A DNA stretch of 64,000 bases. Source: Desulfomonile tiedjei (lineage in GTDB: Bacteria; Desulfobacterota; Desulfomonilia; Desulfomonilales; Desulfomonilaceae). Of the stretch, positions 46,376 through 55,336 are shown piece after piece (the first letter of the stretch is position 1; each line of letters opens with the position of its first letter). The stretch spans positions 19,781 to 83,780 of the forward strand of contig JACRDG010000060.1 in assembly GCA_016218715.1 (NCBI GenBank). Reading direction: 5' to 3'. The position numbers and the translations under genes were made by a program. Below the pieces are notes generated by a model. The model saw only the letters and a program-made list of their open reading frames with translations, was not told the origin of the DNA and ran no database searches.

Positions 46376-47185
46376 CTAGGCTGTCCGAAGGAACGACGCA
46401 GCATTCTTAAAAATGGTCAACCCATCCCCTTCTTCGGGAAGCTCCTCTCTCGTCCACCGCGGGTGGTTCGTCCGGTGCAGGTAGCCTTCGGGGTGAGGCA
46501 TCAACCCGAACACGCGACCAGTCGGATCGCACAGGCCCGCGATGGCCAGCTCCGCTCCATTGGGATTGGCGGGATAATCCATGGTGGGCGCGTCAGAGTC
46601 AGGAGATGCGTACCGCACGACCGCCAGGTGTCTCTCCACCAATGTCTCCGTGAAAGGAGCGTCCTTGCCGACGATTTTACCTTCACCGTGCCGGACCGGC
46701 AGGTAAAGCCGCACCATGTCGCGCGTGAAAATGCATGGCGAAGCTTGGTCTACCACCAGATGAACCCAACGGTCCTCGAATCTGCCCGAGTCGTTTCCGG
46801 TAAGGGTCACCTCTCTCCGGGTATAATCGCCACTCGATGCTGGAAGCATGCCCAGCTTGGTCACGAGCTGGAACCCGTTGCAAATGCCAAGAACGAGCCC
46901 CCCTTTTTCCACGAACCTCGTCAGTCGGTCTATGAGACGTTCCGCCTTGACCCGGGAGTGGCGTATGCGGTTGGCGCAGGCCTGTGCAGCGCCCATGTCG
47001 TCGCCATCCAGAAACCCTCCGGGAAACACGATGATATGGTAATCTGCCGGATCGACTTCCCCCCTGGCCAAGAAATTGAGGTGAACCGTGTCAACGACGT
47101 CAAATCCTGCCAGTTCAAGTGCGTAACGGGTTTCCAGCTCACAGTTTATGCCGTGACCCATCGGAACCAGGGCTTTTATCTTCAT
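46376..47185 (-). CDS. purQ: Phosphoribosylformylglycinamidine synthase glutaminase subunit
   Basis: 269 residues. The start is at 47185 (MKIKALVPMGHG) behind GAGGCGGGA; the frame extends 60 codons upstream without family resemblance. PurQ hydrolyses glutamine and passes ammonia to PurL for purine synthesis. The nucleophile is Cys102 in LGICNGFQL and the dyad is His231/Glu233 in MPHPEGYLH. N-terminal GHGINCELET and FPGGFLDGDDMGA match the family. It is slightly longer than Bacillus PurQ (227), like other deltaproteobacterial forms. It lies 192 bp after nuoN on the same strand; neither purL nor purS is in the window. Confidence 0.92.
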   Translation of the reverse strand: MKIKALVPMGHGINCELETRYALELAGFDVVDTVHLNFLARGEVDPADYHIIVFPGGFLDGDDMGAAQACANRIRHSRVKAERLIDRLTRFVEKGGLVLGICNGFQLVTKLGMLPASSGDYTRREVTLTGNDSGRFEDRWVHLVVDQASPCIFTRDMVRLYLPVRHGEGKIVGKDAPFTETLVERHLAVVRYASPDSDAPTMDYPANPNGAELAIAGLCDPTGRVFGLMPHPEGYLHRTNHPRWTREELPEEGDGLTIFKNAASFLRTA

Positions 47186-47377
47186 TCCCGCCTCTCGCGA
47201 TCCCTGCCGAAGTGCCTTTGAGAAGGTCACCGATCGGGAGACCAACCTCGCGAGCATAGCACGCCGGCCGCGGTCGTGCAAATCAGCAGAGTGCGTGGCT
47301 CGTCTTGTGTGGTAGCCACCCCACCCCGCCGGCATGCGCGGCGCCCTCCTCCGGTACGACGGCAACCCCCACTCCGT

Positions 47378-48823
47378 CTAAAAGAGTGTTTTCACCGACT
47401 CCGTTGCGAGGTCCAGATAGGTCGTGGGAAAGATCCCGATGTACATGACGCCCACTGCAGCAATGCCCAGAGCCAGAATCATCGCCGGACCAAACTGAAG
47501 CGCTGCCGGCGTTTTTTCGGGGACTTCCATGTACATCTTCATCACGACCCGAAAATAGTAAAAGACCGAAACGGCGCTGGTTAAGACGCCGATAATGACG
47601 AGCCAGATGTACCCGGCCTTCACAGCCGCGTAGAAGATGGTGAACTTGCCCATGAAACCGGCCGTCGGAGGGATGCCGGCCAGAGAAAACAAGAAGATCG
47701 ACATCGCCAGCGCCAGCACCGGGTTGGACGCAGCCAGACCGCGATAGTCATCGAGCATGACGTTGGCTTCTCCCTTGCGGCCGACCAGTGCGACCACGCC
47801 GAAAGCCCCCAGGTTCGTGAACGTGTACGCGAGCAGGTAATACAGCATTGCTGATGTCCCTGCCTCTTTGCCCGCCACCATGCCGACGATGAGGTAGCCC
47901 GCATGCGCAATGCTCGAATATGCCAGCATACGCTTGATGTTGTTCTGCACCAGGGCGGCAACGTTCCCCAGAACCATGGTCAGGACGGCCAGGACCCACA
48001 GTATCTGAGTCCAATCCACCTGCAGCGGACCCAGGGCCGCGAAGAAAACTCTCACGAAAACGGCGAAGGCAGCGGCTTTCACGGCCACCGACATATACCC
48101 GGTCAATGGCGTGGGCGCTCCTTCGTACACGTCCGGTGTCCACATGTGGAACGGCACGGCAGCGACTTTGAACGAGAAACCGACCAACAGGAGCCCCATT
48201 CCCACGAGAGCCGTCTTGCCCCCCGCACCCGTCTGGAGAACCTTGGCAATTGCCGGCAGGCTGAGCGATCCGGCCACTCCATACAGGAATGCCGCGCCAT
48301 ACAGGAAGATCGCGCTGGAGAAACCGCCCAGTATCAGGTACTTGAGCCCGGCCTCCCTTGACTTGGGGCTGGTCGGCATGAGCCCCGCGAGCACGTATAC
48401 CGAAATGGAGAGCGTCTCGAGGCCGATGAAAATGACCAGAATGTGATTGGCCGAGACCATGAACATCATTCCCGCGGTGGCAAAGAGAAGCAGCGCGAAG
48501 TATTCGTAGAGTTCCTGCCCGTCATCAGTGAGATAGCGGACCGACGTGAGCACCGTAATTCCCGCGGCTATCAGGAGCAACACGTTGCAAAACCACGAAT
48601 AGGGATCGAGACTTATTAATCCGCTAAAGGCCTGACGGTTCATCATCCTGAGCGGGCTGTTTACGGCGAACGCCACCAGCACGGCCACGAGGCTCACGAT
48701 CGCAGAAAACGCCACCGCCCGTTTCGGAATGAACGACCCTGCCACCATCACGATCAGGCCTCCAACGCACAACACGAGCGCCGGCAGGATTCCTCCAAGA
48801 TCAACCTCGGGTATAGGGATCAT
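47378..48823 (-). CDS. nuoN: NADH-quinone oxidoreductase subunit N
   Basis: 481 residues; Met 48823 has AGGAG 7 nt upstream and is preferred over Met 48829. It is one of three antiporter-like, proton-pumping membrane subunits of complex I, with about 14 helices. Conserved features include FIGLETLSISVYVLAGL (TM5 Glu), a Lys-bearing helix KYLILGGFSSAIFLYGAAFLYG and the broken-helix region VPFHMWTPDVYEGAPTP with downstream NIKRMLAYSSIAHAGY. It is the last gene of the nuo operon. Confidence 0.95.
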   Translation of the reverse strand: MIPIPEVDLGGILPALVLCVGGLIVMVAGSFIPKRAVAFSAIVSLVAVLVAFAVNSPLRMMNRQAFSGLISLDPYSWFCNVLLLIAAGITVLTSVRYLTDDGQELYEYFALLLFATAGMMFMVSANHILVIFIGLETLSISVYVLAGLMPTSPKSREAGLKYLILGGFSSAIFLYGAAFLYGVAGSLSLPAIAKVLQTGAGGKTALVGMGLLLVGFSFKVAAVPFHMWTPDVYEGAPTPLTGYMSVAVKAAAFAVFVRVFFAALGPLQVDWTQILWVLAVLTMVLGNVAALVQNNIKRMLAYSSIAHAGYLIVGMVAGKEAGTSAMLYYLLAYTFTNLGAFGVVALVGRKGEANVMLDDYRGLAASNPVLALAMSIFLFSLAGIPPTAGFMGKFTIFYAAVKAGYIWLVIIGVLTSAVSVFYYFRVVMKMYMEVPEKTPAALQFGPAMILALGIAAVGVMYIGIFPTTYLDLATESVKTLF

Positions 48824-48949
48824 CCCCATTGCTCCTAGTTCCTCTGCTCTCTGTTCCGCACCGGGCGAGAGTTTTCTCTTTGCCTGGCATCGGATAGCTG
48901 ACGGGCCTCTCTACGGGAAGCCCGGGGTAAACCCATTCCGGTTCCGTAC

Positions 48950-50572
48950 TTACCGTGCCTCTTGCTTTTCGCCCCCGGATTGTCGGGACGTAGGCCACGA
49001 GGCCGTAAGTTTCACTGACGATGCAGGGTCGGCAACTGCTTCCTTCTTCGCTTTTTCCAGGCTGAGTATTGCCGTGCGCTTCGTCTCCACCTGGCGGATA
49101 AAATTCTTTACGGCCGGTTCCATCGGCTGGAGGAAGGTATTCGGATAGACGCCGATCCAGACGATGAATACGACGATCGGGAGCAGGACCGCGACCTCTC
49201 GGCTGCTCATGTCTTTCAGACCCAGGTTTTTCGCATTGGTCACCTGACCGAACATTACCCTCTGGAACATCCACAGCATATAGACCGCGGCAAAGATTAC
49301 GCCCGAAGCAGCGATTACGGCATACCACGGATAGACCCTGAACGCGCCGAGCAGGATCAGAAACTCGCCTATGAACCCGTTGAGGCCTGGCAACCCTATG
49401 GACGAGAGGGTCACGATCATGAAAAAGATCGCGAATAACGGCATCACCTTGGAAAGACCGCCAAACTCCGATATCAGGCGGGTATGCCTTCTTTCGTAGA
49501 TCATCCCGACGATCAAGAACAACGCCCCCGTGCTCAGACCGTGGTTGATCATCTGGAGGATGCTCCCTTGGACCCCCTGGGTCGTGAAGGCAAACATGCC
49601 CAGCATCACGAACCCGAGATGGCTGACACTGGAAAAGGCAACCAGCCTCTTCACGTCATCCTGCACCATGGCAACCCACGCGCCGTAGATGATGCCGATC
49701 ACGGCGAGCAAGCACACCCACCAGGCAGCATCCACTGCGGCATTGGGAAAGAGCGGAATCGCGTACCGCACGAATCCGTACGTCCCCATCTTGAGGAGCA
49801 CAGCCGCCAGGACCACACTCCCCACCGTCGGGGCCTCGGTATGTGCGTCCGGAAGCCATGTATGGAACGGGAACATGGGCACCTTGATCGCGAAGGCCAG
49901 GAAGAAGGCCAGGAACATCCAGAACTGCGCCTGAAGCGGAACCGGGAATTCGTAGAGTTTCAGCAGGTCGAACGTGTAGGTCCCGGTCGCGTTCCCCGCC
50001 ATGTAGTAGAGTGTCAGAATGGCAACAAGCATCAGGAGGCTGCCCACGATGGTGTACAGGACGAACTTGATCGCCGCGTACAGCTTGCGTGCCGGGTTAC
50101 CCCAAACGCCGATGAGCAGGTACATCGGGATCAGCATCACTTCCCAGAAGACGTAGAAGAGGAACACGTCCAGCGCGACAAAGACTCCTATCATGCCGGT
50201 CTGCAGCACGAGGAGGCAGACGAGGAACTCCTTGACCCGCAGTCGGATGTCTTCCCAGGAAGCGAGGATCACGATGGGGCCGAGGAGCGTCGTGAGCAGG
50301 ATGAGGAACAGGCTGATGCCGTCTATCCCCATCTTGTATGAGATGCCCCATTCCCGAACCCAGACATGGCTCTCCCTGAGCTGCATCGTCGCTGACGTCG
50401 AATCGAAGGCAGCATAGGCGAACAGGCTGATCGCAAGGTCAGCAAGCATGGTAATCAGAGCTACCCACCGCATGGCCGTCTGATTCTCTCTGTTCATGAA
50501 CAGGAGGATCGCGGCCCCCACGAGAGGAGCGAAGGTTACGAGGCTAAGATACGGGAAGGAAACATTCTCCAT
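48950..50572 (-). CDS. nuoM: NADH-quinone oxidoreductase subunit M
   Basis: 540 residues from Met 50572; upstream Met 50581 is too close to the GGAGG to be preferred, and the frame is open to 50635 inside nuoL. It is an antiporter-like proton-translocating subunit. Markers are the TM5 glutamate in FYVFWEVMLIPMYLLIG and the Lys helix KFVLYTIVGSLLMLVA. The discontinuous helix is in KVPMFPFHTWLPDAHTEAP, followed by DVKRLVAFSSVSHLGFVMLG. Gene order L-M-N is the standard one. Confidence 0.96.
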   Translation of the reverse strand: MENVSFPYLSLVTFAPLVGAAILLFMNRENQTAMRWVALITMLADLAISLFAYAAFDSTSATMQLRESHVWVREWGISYKMGIDGISLFLILLTTLLGPIVILASWEDIRLRVKEFLVCLLVLQTGMIGVFVALDVFLFYVFWEVMLIPMYLLIGVWGNPARKLYAAIKFVLYTIVGSLLMLVAILTLYYMAGNATGTYTFDLLKLYEFPVPLQAQFWMFLAFFLAFAIKVPMFPFHTWLPDAHTEAPTVGSVVLAAVLLKMGTYGFVRYAIPLFPNAAVDAAWWVCLLAVIGIIYGAWVAMVQDDVKRLVAFSSVSHLGFVMLGMFAFTTQGVQGSILQMINHGLSTGALFLIVGMIYERRHTRLISEFGGLSKVMPLFAIFFMIVTLSSIGLPGLNGFIGEFLILLGAFRVYPWYAVIAASGVIFAAVYMLWMFQRVMFGQVTNAKNLGLKDMSSREVAVLLPIVVFIVWIGVYPNTFLQPMEPAVKNFIRQVETKRTAILSLEKAKKEAVADPASSVKLTASWPTSRQSGGEKQEAR

Positions 50573-50591
50573 GGACGGCATTCCTCCGACT

Positions 50592-52514
50592 CTATCTGAG
50601 GACGAGATAACCGATGACTGCCAGAACCCCGACAAGGATCGAGAGCGCGTAGTCCTTGATCAGTCCGGTCTGAACGAGCCTGAGAAGGCTCCCCGACCCT
50701 CTCATGACCGAGGCTGCGCCGTTGACGATTCCGTCAATGACCCCTTCGTCAAATCGTTTCCAGAGGAAACGGGAGAGACTCACGATGGAGTTGACGAAGA
50801 GGAAGTCGTAGATCTCATCCATCCAATACTTGTTGTACACCAGGGTGTGAAGCCCGCGAATCTGAGCGATGACGCGGCCGGGCAGGCTCGGGTCCGTCAA
50901 ATACGCCCATCGCGCGCCCAGCAAGCCGACGATCGCGATACCCAGCGACAGAGCCATTAAGGCCAGTTCCAGGACTACGCTTGGATGGTCGGCATGGTGC
51001 CCGGCATCGAGAATGTGTTTCGCCGGAGCGAACACCGGGTCGAGAAATGCCGTAAAAACATGAGCGCCCGGCAATATGGGGAGACCTATCCATCCACCCA
51101 CGAGCGATAAGAAAGCCAGAATCACGAGCGGCACCGTTATGTACGGTGGCGATTCATGCACGTGATGGGCAGTCTCGGGGTCAACCCTGGACTCGCCGTA
51201 GAAGGTCATGAACAGCGAACGGAACATGTAGAAAGACGTTATGACCGCGGCCACAGCCCCAATGAGCCAGAAGCCGAGGTTTCGTTGCAGCGAATAGAAC
51301 AGGATCTCATCTTTGCTGAAAAAACCGGCAAAGGGGAAAATTCCCGCGATGGCCAGGGTGCCGAATAAATAGGTCCAATGGGTGTATGGGAGCTTTTTCC
51401 TCAGCGCGCCCATCTTCCGCATGTCCAACTCGCCGGACATCGCGTGCATGACGCTCCCGGCCGCAAGGAACAAGAGCCCCTTGAAGAATGCGTGGGTCAT
51501 GAGGTGGAAAATACCCGAAGCAAATGCTCCCACGCCGCATGCGAGGAACATGTATCCGAGCTGGCTGATGGTGGAATAGGCTAGGACCCGCTTGATGTCG
51601 TATTGAGTCACGCCCATGGTCGCGGCGTAGAATGCCGTTGCGCCCCCCACCACGGCCACCGTGGTCAAGGAGATAGGTGCCAGGGCGAACAGGACGCTGC
51701 ATCGAGCCACCATGTACACACCCGCGGTCACCATGGTCGCAGCGTGGATCAATGCGCTGACCGGAGTCGGGCCTTCCATCGCGTCAGGGAGCCAGGTATA
51801 GAGCGGTATCTGGGCAGATTTTCCGGTAGCACCCAGAAACAGGAGGAGCGTGATCATCGTCACCATCAAACCGCCCTGGGCAAGCTTCTCTCCGGCTGCC
51901 GCGAACACGTCGGTATACGAGAAGGTCCCGAACGTCACGAAGATAAGGAACATGCCGAGGAGAAAACCGAAATCGCCGACCCGGTTCACCACGAAGGCTT
52001 TTTTTCCGGCATCCGCGGCAGATTGCTTCTCGTAGTAGTACCCGATCAGGAGGTACGAACAGAGACCGACCCCTTCCCAACCCACGAACATCAACAGGAA
52101 GTTGTTGGCTGACACAAGGACGAGCATGTTGAAGACGAAAAGATTCAGGTAGCAAAAAAATCGGCGGAAACCCAGCTCTCCGTGCATGTACCCGATGGAG
52201 TAGACGTGGATGAGAAAGCCCACGCCGGTCACCACCAACATCATCACCATGCTCAACGGATCAACCAGGAGGCCGAAGGGAACGTTCAGGTCGCCGGACA
52301 GAATCCAGGTAAAGACTATCTTCTGGACCGACCTCGAGGCGGGAGCCATCCGAATAAGCTCGGAGAAGATCGACAGCGCGATTAAGAACGGGATGCCTAT
52401 CGCAGCCGCAGCGATCCATCCAATGGTCTTCTCGGAAAAACGACGGCCTATGAGCCCGTTGATGAGGAATCCCACCAGAGGCAAGCATGGTATTAACCAG
52501 ACCAAGTCAATCAT
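50592..52514 (-). CDS. nuoL: NADH-quinone oxidoreductase subunit L
   Basis: 640 residues from ATG 52514, which has GGAG about 6-7 nt upstream; a TTG four codons earlier is less likely. It is the distal antiporter-like subunit, with N-terminal LVWLIPCLPLVGFLING. It has the TM5 glutamate in FVGWEGVGLCSYLLIG, the Lys-containing KKAFVVNRVGDFGFLLG and AQIPLYTWLPDAMEGPTPVSALIHAATMV-type core. The C-terminal lateral helix and last anchor are present, so it is a full-length, functional form. Confidence 0.97.
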   Translation of the reverse strand: MIDLVWLIPCLPLVGFLINGLIGRRFSEKTIGWIAAAAIGIPFLIALSIFSELIRMAPASRSVQKIVFTWILSGDLNVPFGLLVDPLSMVMMLVVTGVGFLIHVYSIGYMHGELGFRRFFCYLNLFVFNMLVLVSANNFLLMFVGWEGVGLCSYLLIGYYYEKQSAADAGKKAFVVNRVGDFGFLLGMFLIFVTFGTFSYTDVFAAAGEKLAQGGLMVTMITLLLFLGATGKSAQIPLYTWLPDAMEGPTPVSALIHAATMVTAGVYMVARCSVLFALAPISLTTVAVVGGATAFYAATMGVTQYDIKRVLAYSTISQLGYMFLACGVGAFASGIFHLMTHAFFKGLLFLAAGSVMHAMSGELDMRKMGALRKKLPYTHWTYLFGTLAIAGIFPFAGFFSKDEILFYSLQRNLGFWLIGAVAAVITSFYMFRSLFMTFYGESRVDPETAHHVHESPPYITVPLVILAFLSLVGGWIGLPILPGAHVFTAFLDPVFAPAKHILDAGHHADHPSVVLELALMALSLGIAIVGLLGARWAYLTDPSLPGRVIAQIRGLHTLVYNKYWMDEIYDFLFVNSIVSLSRFLWKRFDEGVIDGIVNGAASVMRGSGSLLRLVQTGLIKDYALSILVGVLAVIGYLVLR

Positions 52515-52586
52515 TCCAGGCTCCAAGTATGCGATGTGGCGGAGCGACCGTCAGCCGGCCTCACGGCAAGCCGAGTCCGGTCCGTC

Positions 52587-52889
52587 TCACCACTTCATGA
52601 GATTGATGTCATTGATGTTGATAGTTCCCCTCTGCCTGAAGATGGCCACCGCGATGGCCAGTCCTACAGCCACTTCGGCAGCAGCCACAACCATGGTGAA
52701 CAAGACGAACACCTGCCCCTCCACCGATCCCAGGTACCGGGAAAAGGCGATAAAAGTCAGGTTGACCGCGTTGAGCATCAGTTCCAGGGACATGAGGATG
52801 ACGATCAAATTCCTCCGGAACATGACCCCGACGGCACCCAGTGTGAACAGGATGGCGGAGAGTACCAGATAGTGTTGCAGAGTGATCAT
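52587..52889 (-). CDS. nuoK: NADH-quinone oxidoreductase subunit K
   Basis: 100 residues, three transmembrane helices. The start has AGGAAG 6 nt upstream. NuoK bears two conserved membrane glutamates of the E-channel: one in [15 protein letters not shown] and the other in [15 protein letters not shown]. The length equals that of E. coli NuoK (100). It lies between nuoJ and nuoL as usual, 72 bp before nuoL. Confidence 0.97.
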   Translation of the reverse strand: MITLQHYLVLSAILFTLGAVGVMFRRNLIVILMSLELMLNAVNLTFIAFSRYLGSVEGQVFVLFTMVVAAAEVAVGLAIAVAIFRQRGTININDINLMKW

Positions 52890-52948
52890 TTCTTTCTTCC
52901 TGAAAAATGGAGCAAAGCTCTTATTCCTCGTCGGGTCGTTCCATTCGG

Positions 52949-53458
52949 TCAGTATTTTTTCTTCACCAGGACCACCGAGCCGATGATCGCGGCGAGGAGA
53001 AGTACCGACGCTATCTCAAACGGAAGCAGATACGTCGTGAACAGCTCCTTGGCTATGATCGCCGTGTTGGAGACCGTCGCGGTCGGGTCGGCCGTCAGCG
53101 ACTTGGGTTCCGCTCCGGGCAGGAACGCCACCAACGCCGGAAAAATGAGTATCGCCACGGCTATGGCAAATCCTGCACCGACCCACCAGCGTATCGTGGA
53201 AGAATCTGGCGGGAGCTGAATCTCGTCGAGGTTCAGCAAGGTCACCACGAACAAGAACAGCACCATCACCGCGCCGGCATACACGATAAGCTGGACCATC
53301 GCCACGAACTCGGCCTGCAGGGTAAGAAAGAGACCAGCCAAGCCGATCATGGTCGTGATCATGAACAGGACGTTGTGAATGGGTCTACGCAGGAAAATCA
53401 CCAGAAAGGCGGAGACCAGCGTGATGGCACCCAGGGCGTAAAAGATCACTTCTTTCAT
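52949..53458 (-). CDS. nuoJ: NADH-quinone oxidoreductase subunit J
   Basis: 169 residues from Met 53458; the ribosome site (GGAGG) is 13 nt away, so an upstream start in the same frame (to 53515) is possible but lacks family support. It has five membrane helices. The conserved third helix contains [23 protein letters not shown], the pi-bulge segment that switches conformation during turnover. It is 59 bp before nuoK. Confidence 0.93.
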   Translation of the reverse strand: MKEVIFYALGAITLVSAFLVIFLRRPIHNVLFMITTMIGLAGLFLTLQAEFVAMVQLIVYAGAVMVLFLFVVTLLNLDEIQLPPDSSTIRWWVGAGFAIAVAILIFPALVAFLPGAEPKSLTADPTATVSNTAIIAKELFTTYLLPFEIASVLLLAAIIGSVVLVKKKY

Positions 53459-53722
53459 GGATGGTCTAATACCTCCGGCGGTGAACGGCTCAAGGCTAAC
53501 TCTGTCACCGCTCAAGCGGACCGCACACGATTGCCGTCCGCCCTTACACAGAGAACTCCGTCGAGCTACGGTATCATTCGGGCCTCTTGGTCCGAGTGAC
53601 TCCGCTTCGCATGAATGGACCTCGGCGGTGCGGATAGCATCTTGTCGGTTCCTTCCGCACTTGCCGAGCTCCTGAAAACCGGCCGTTCGGTTCCCTACCT
53701 ACCGACTTACCTACTTACGAAC
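53459..53722. other. Gap inside the nuo operon, 264 bp
   Basis: The intervals between the neighbouring nuo genes are 20-82 bp, while nuoI-nuoJ is 264 bp. It contains a degenerate CATCTTG...GG repeat-like stretch (53635-53655) and an imperfect CTTACCTA-type run (53694-53722). No gene is supported. Confidence 0.5.
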
Positions 53723-54178
53723 TCACCCGGCTTTCTTTTGCTTTTGCGACTCGTACCGCGGTTGAGGAGGCTCCAGCAGCCTCTCCTTGTCGAAGATGAG
53801 ACCTTCTCGACTGTATTCCGACAGCTCGTACGCGGTCGTCATTTCAATCGCCTCTTTCGGACAGACTTCCACGCAATAACCGCAGAAGATGCACCGTGTC
53901 AGGTCGATCTCATACTTCTCCGGGTACTTCCGGTTATCGGGCTCCGCAGCCGCTTCTATGGTGATGCACTCCGCCGGGCAGACCGTTGCGCAGAGCATGC
54001 ACGCCACACAACGGATCTTTCCGGACGCGTGCTTCGTCAGGACGTGGCGACCTCTCCATCTGGGGGCCACCTCCCATTTCTCGTCAGGGTACTGAAGCGT
54101 GATCTTCTTGGCGAACATATACTTCAGTGTCAGTTTCAAGCCCTGCAGCAGCGGGACAAGCATCTTATTCAACCCCAT
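53723..54178 (-). CDS. nuoI: NADH-quinone oxidoreductase subunit I
   Basis: 151 residues. It carries clusters N6a and N6b, bound by CVACMLCATVCP (Cys57, 60, 63, 67) and CIFCGYCVEVCP (Cys96, 99, 102, 106). An amphipathic N-terminal helix (about 5-22) docks on NuoH. The ligand pattern is complete. It follows nuoH by 82 bp; a gap of about 264 bp, unusually wide for this operon, separates it from nuoJ. Confidence 0.96.
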   Translation of the reverse strand: MGLNKMLVPLLQGLKLTLKYMFAKKITLQYPDEKWEVAPRWRGRHVLTKHASGKIRCVACMLCATVCPAECITIEAAAEPDNRKYPEKYEIDLTRCIFCGYCVEVCPKEAIEMTTAYELSEYSREGLIFDKERLLEPPQPRYESQKQKKAG

Positions 54179-54260
54179 TCTGAATCAGGCTCGCGAGCCC
54201 GAGATGTATGACCCCAGTCATCAACGACAGTCCCCCGGTCCGGTTCCACAGCCGCAGCCG

Positions 54261-55316
54261 TCAGACCTGGCGTTGCAGCCACATCGCATACAAGAAAGCC
54301 GTGACCATCACGTTTGCCAGTCCCACGGGAAGCAAGACCTTCCACCCGAAGGCCATGACACGGTCGTAACGGAGTCGAGGATAGGTACCGCGAATCCAGA
54401 CGAAGATCGCTACAAAGAAGAACGTCTTCCCGAGAAACCAGACGATCGGCGGCACGTACGTCAGCGGCCATATCTGTATCGGGGCTTGCCATCCGCCGAA
54501 ATACAACGTGGTCATCAAGGAACTGAGGAAGAGCAGGTGCGCGTACTCACCGAGATAGAAGAGCCCGAACTTCATCGAGCTATACTCCGTCTGGTATCCG
54601 GCCACCAGTTCGTTCTCGCACTCGAGCAGATCGAACGGCGTTCTTGCGATCTCCGCGCTCCCCGCTATGAGAAACAGAAGGAAGCCGAGAGGCTGCCTGA
54701 AGACGTACCACTTCCATACTTCATCCTGAGCGCGGACGATCTCCGTGAGGCTGAGGGTGCCGGCGAGCAGCAGTACCCCGAGAACCGACAGGCTCAAGCC
54801 AAGCTCGTAGCTTATCATCTGCGCGCCGGCTCGGACTGACCCGAGCAGCGAGTACTTGCTGTTGGAAGCCCAGCCGCCCAGTACCACCCCGTACACGCCC
54901 AGCGAGGAGATACCGAAGATAAAGAGTATCCCCACGTTGATGTCCGCGACCACGCCGGTGTTCAAGCCGAACGTCTGTGCCTCCGGGCCGAGAATTCTGT
55001 CGAGGCCGAGCCCGTTGGCGAACGGGATCACCGAGAACGGAATCAGGGCGCAGACGACCACGATCAACGGGGCCACGATGTAGACGACTTTGTTGGCCTT
55101 GGCGACCGTGATTTCTTCCTTCAGGAGAAGCTTGGCCCCGTCAGCCAGCGGCTGGAGCAGCCCCCAGGGTCCGACCCGATTCGGGCCGATCCTTACCTGT
55201 ATCCACCCGAGCAACTTGCGCTCCAGCAGCGTCAGGTACGCAACGAAGGTCAGCACTGCACCAATGACCAATACGATCTTGATCAGCAGCAAAATAGCAA
55301 GTAGGTCGAATCCCAT
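54261..55316 (-). CDS. nuoH: NADH-quinone oxidoreductase subunit H
   Basis: 351 residues, about eight to nine helices. The start has GAGG 8 nt upstream. It is the membrane subunit at the quinone chamber. Motifs include TLLERKLLGWIQVRIGPNRV (amphipathic helix and arginines), AEIARTPFDLLECENELVAGYQTEYS (acidic quinone-side loop) and VWIRGTYPRLRYDRVM at the C-terminus. Full length; it links nuoG and nuoI in the operon. Confidence 0.97.
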   Translation of the reverse strand: MGFDLLAILLLIKIVLVIGAVLTFVAYLTLLERKLLGWIQVRIGPNRVGPWGLLQPLADGAKLLLKEEITVAKANKVVYIVAPLIVVVCALIPFSVIPFANGLGLDRILGPEAQTFGLNTGVVADINVGILFIFGISSLGVYGVVLGGWASNSKYSLLGSVRAGAQMISYELGLSLSVLGVLLLAGTLSLTEIVRAQDEVWKWYVFRQPLGFLLFLIAGSAEIARTPFDLLECENELVAGYQTEYSSMKFGLFYLGEYAHLLFLSSLMTTLYFGGWQAPIQIWPLTYVPPIVWFLGKTFFFVAIFVWIRGTYPRLRYDRVMAFGWKVLLPVGLANVMVTAFLYAMWLQRQV

Positions 55317-55336
55317 CAGCTCAACCTCTTCACCTA

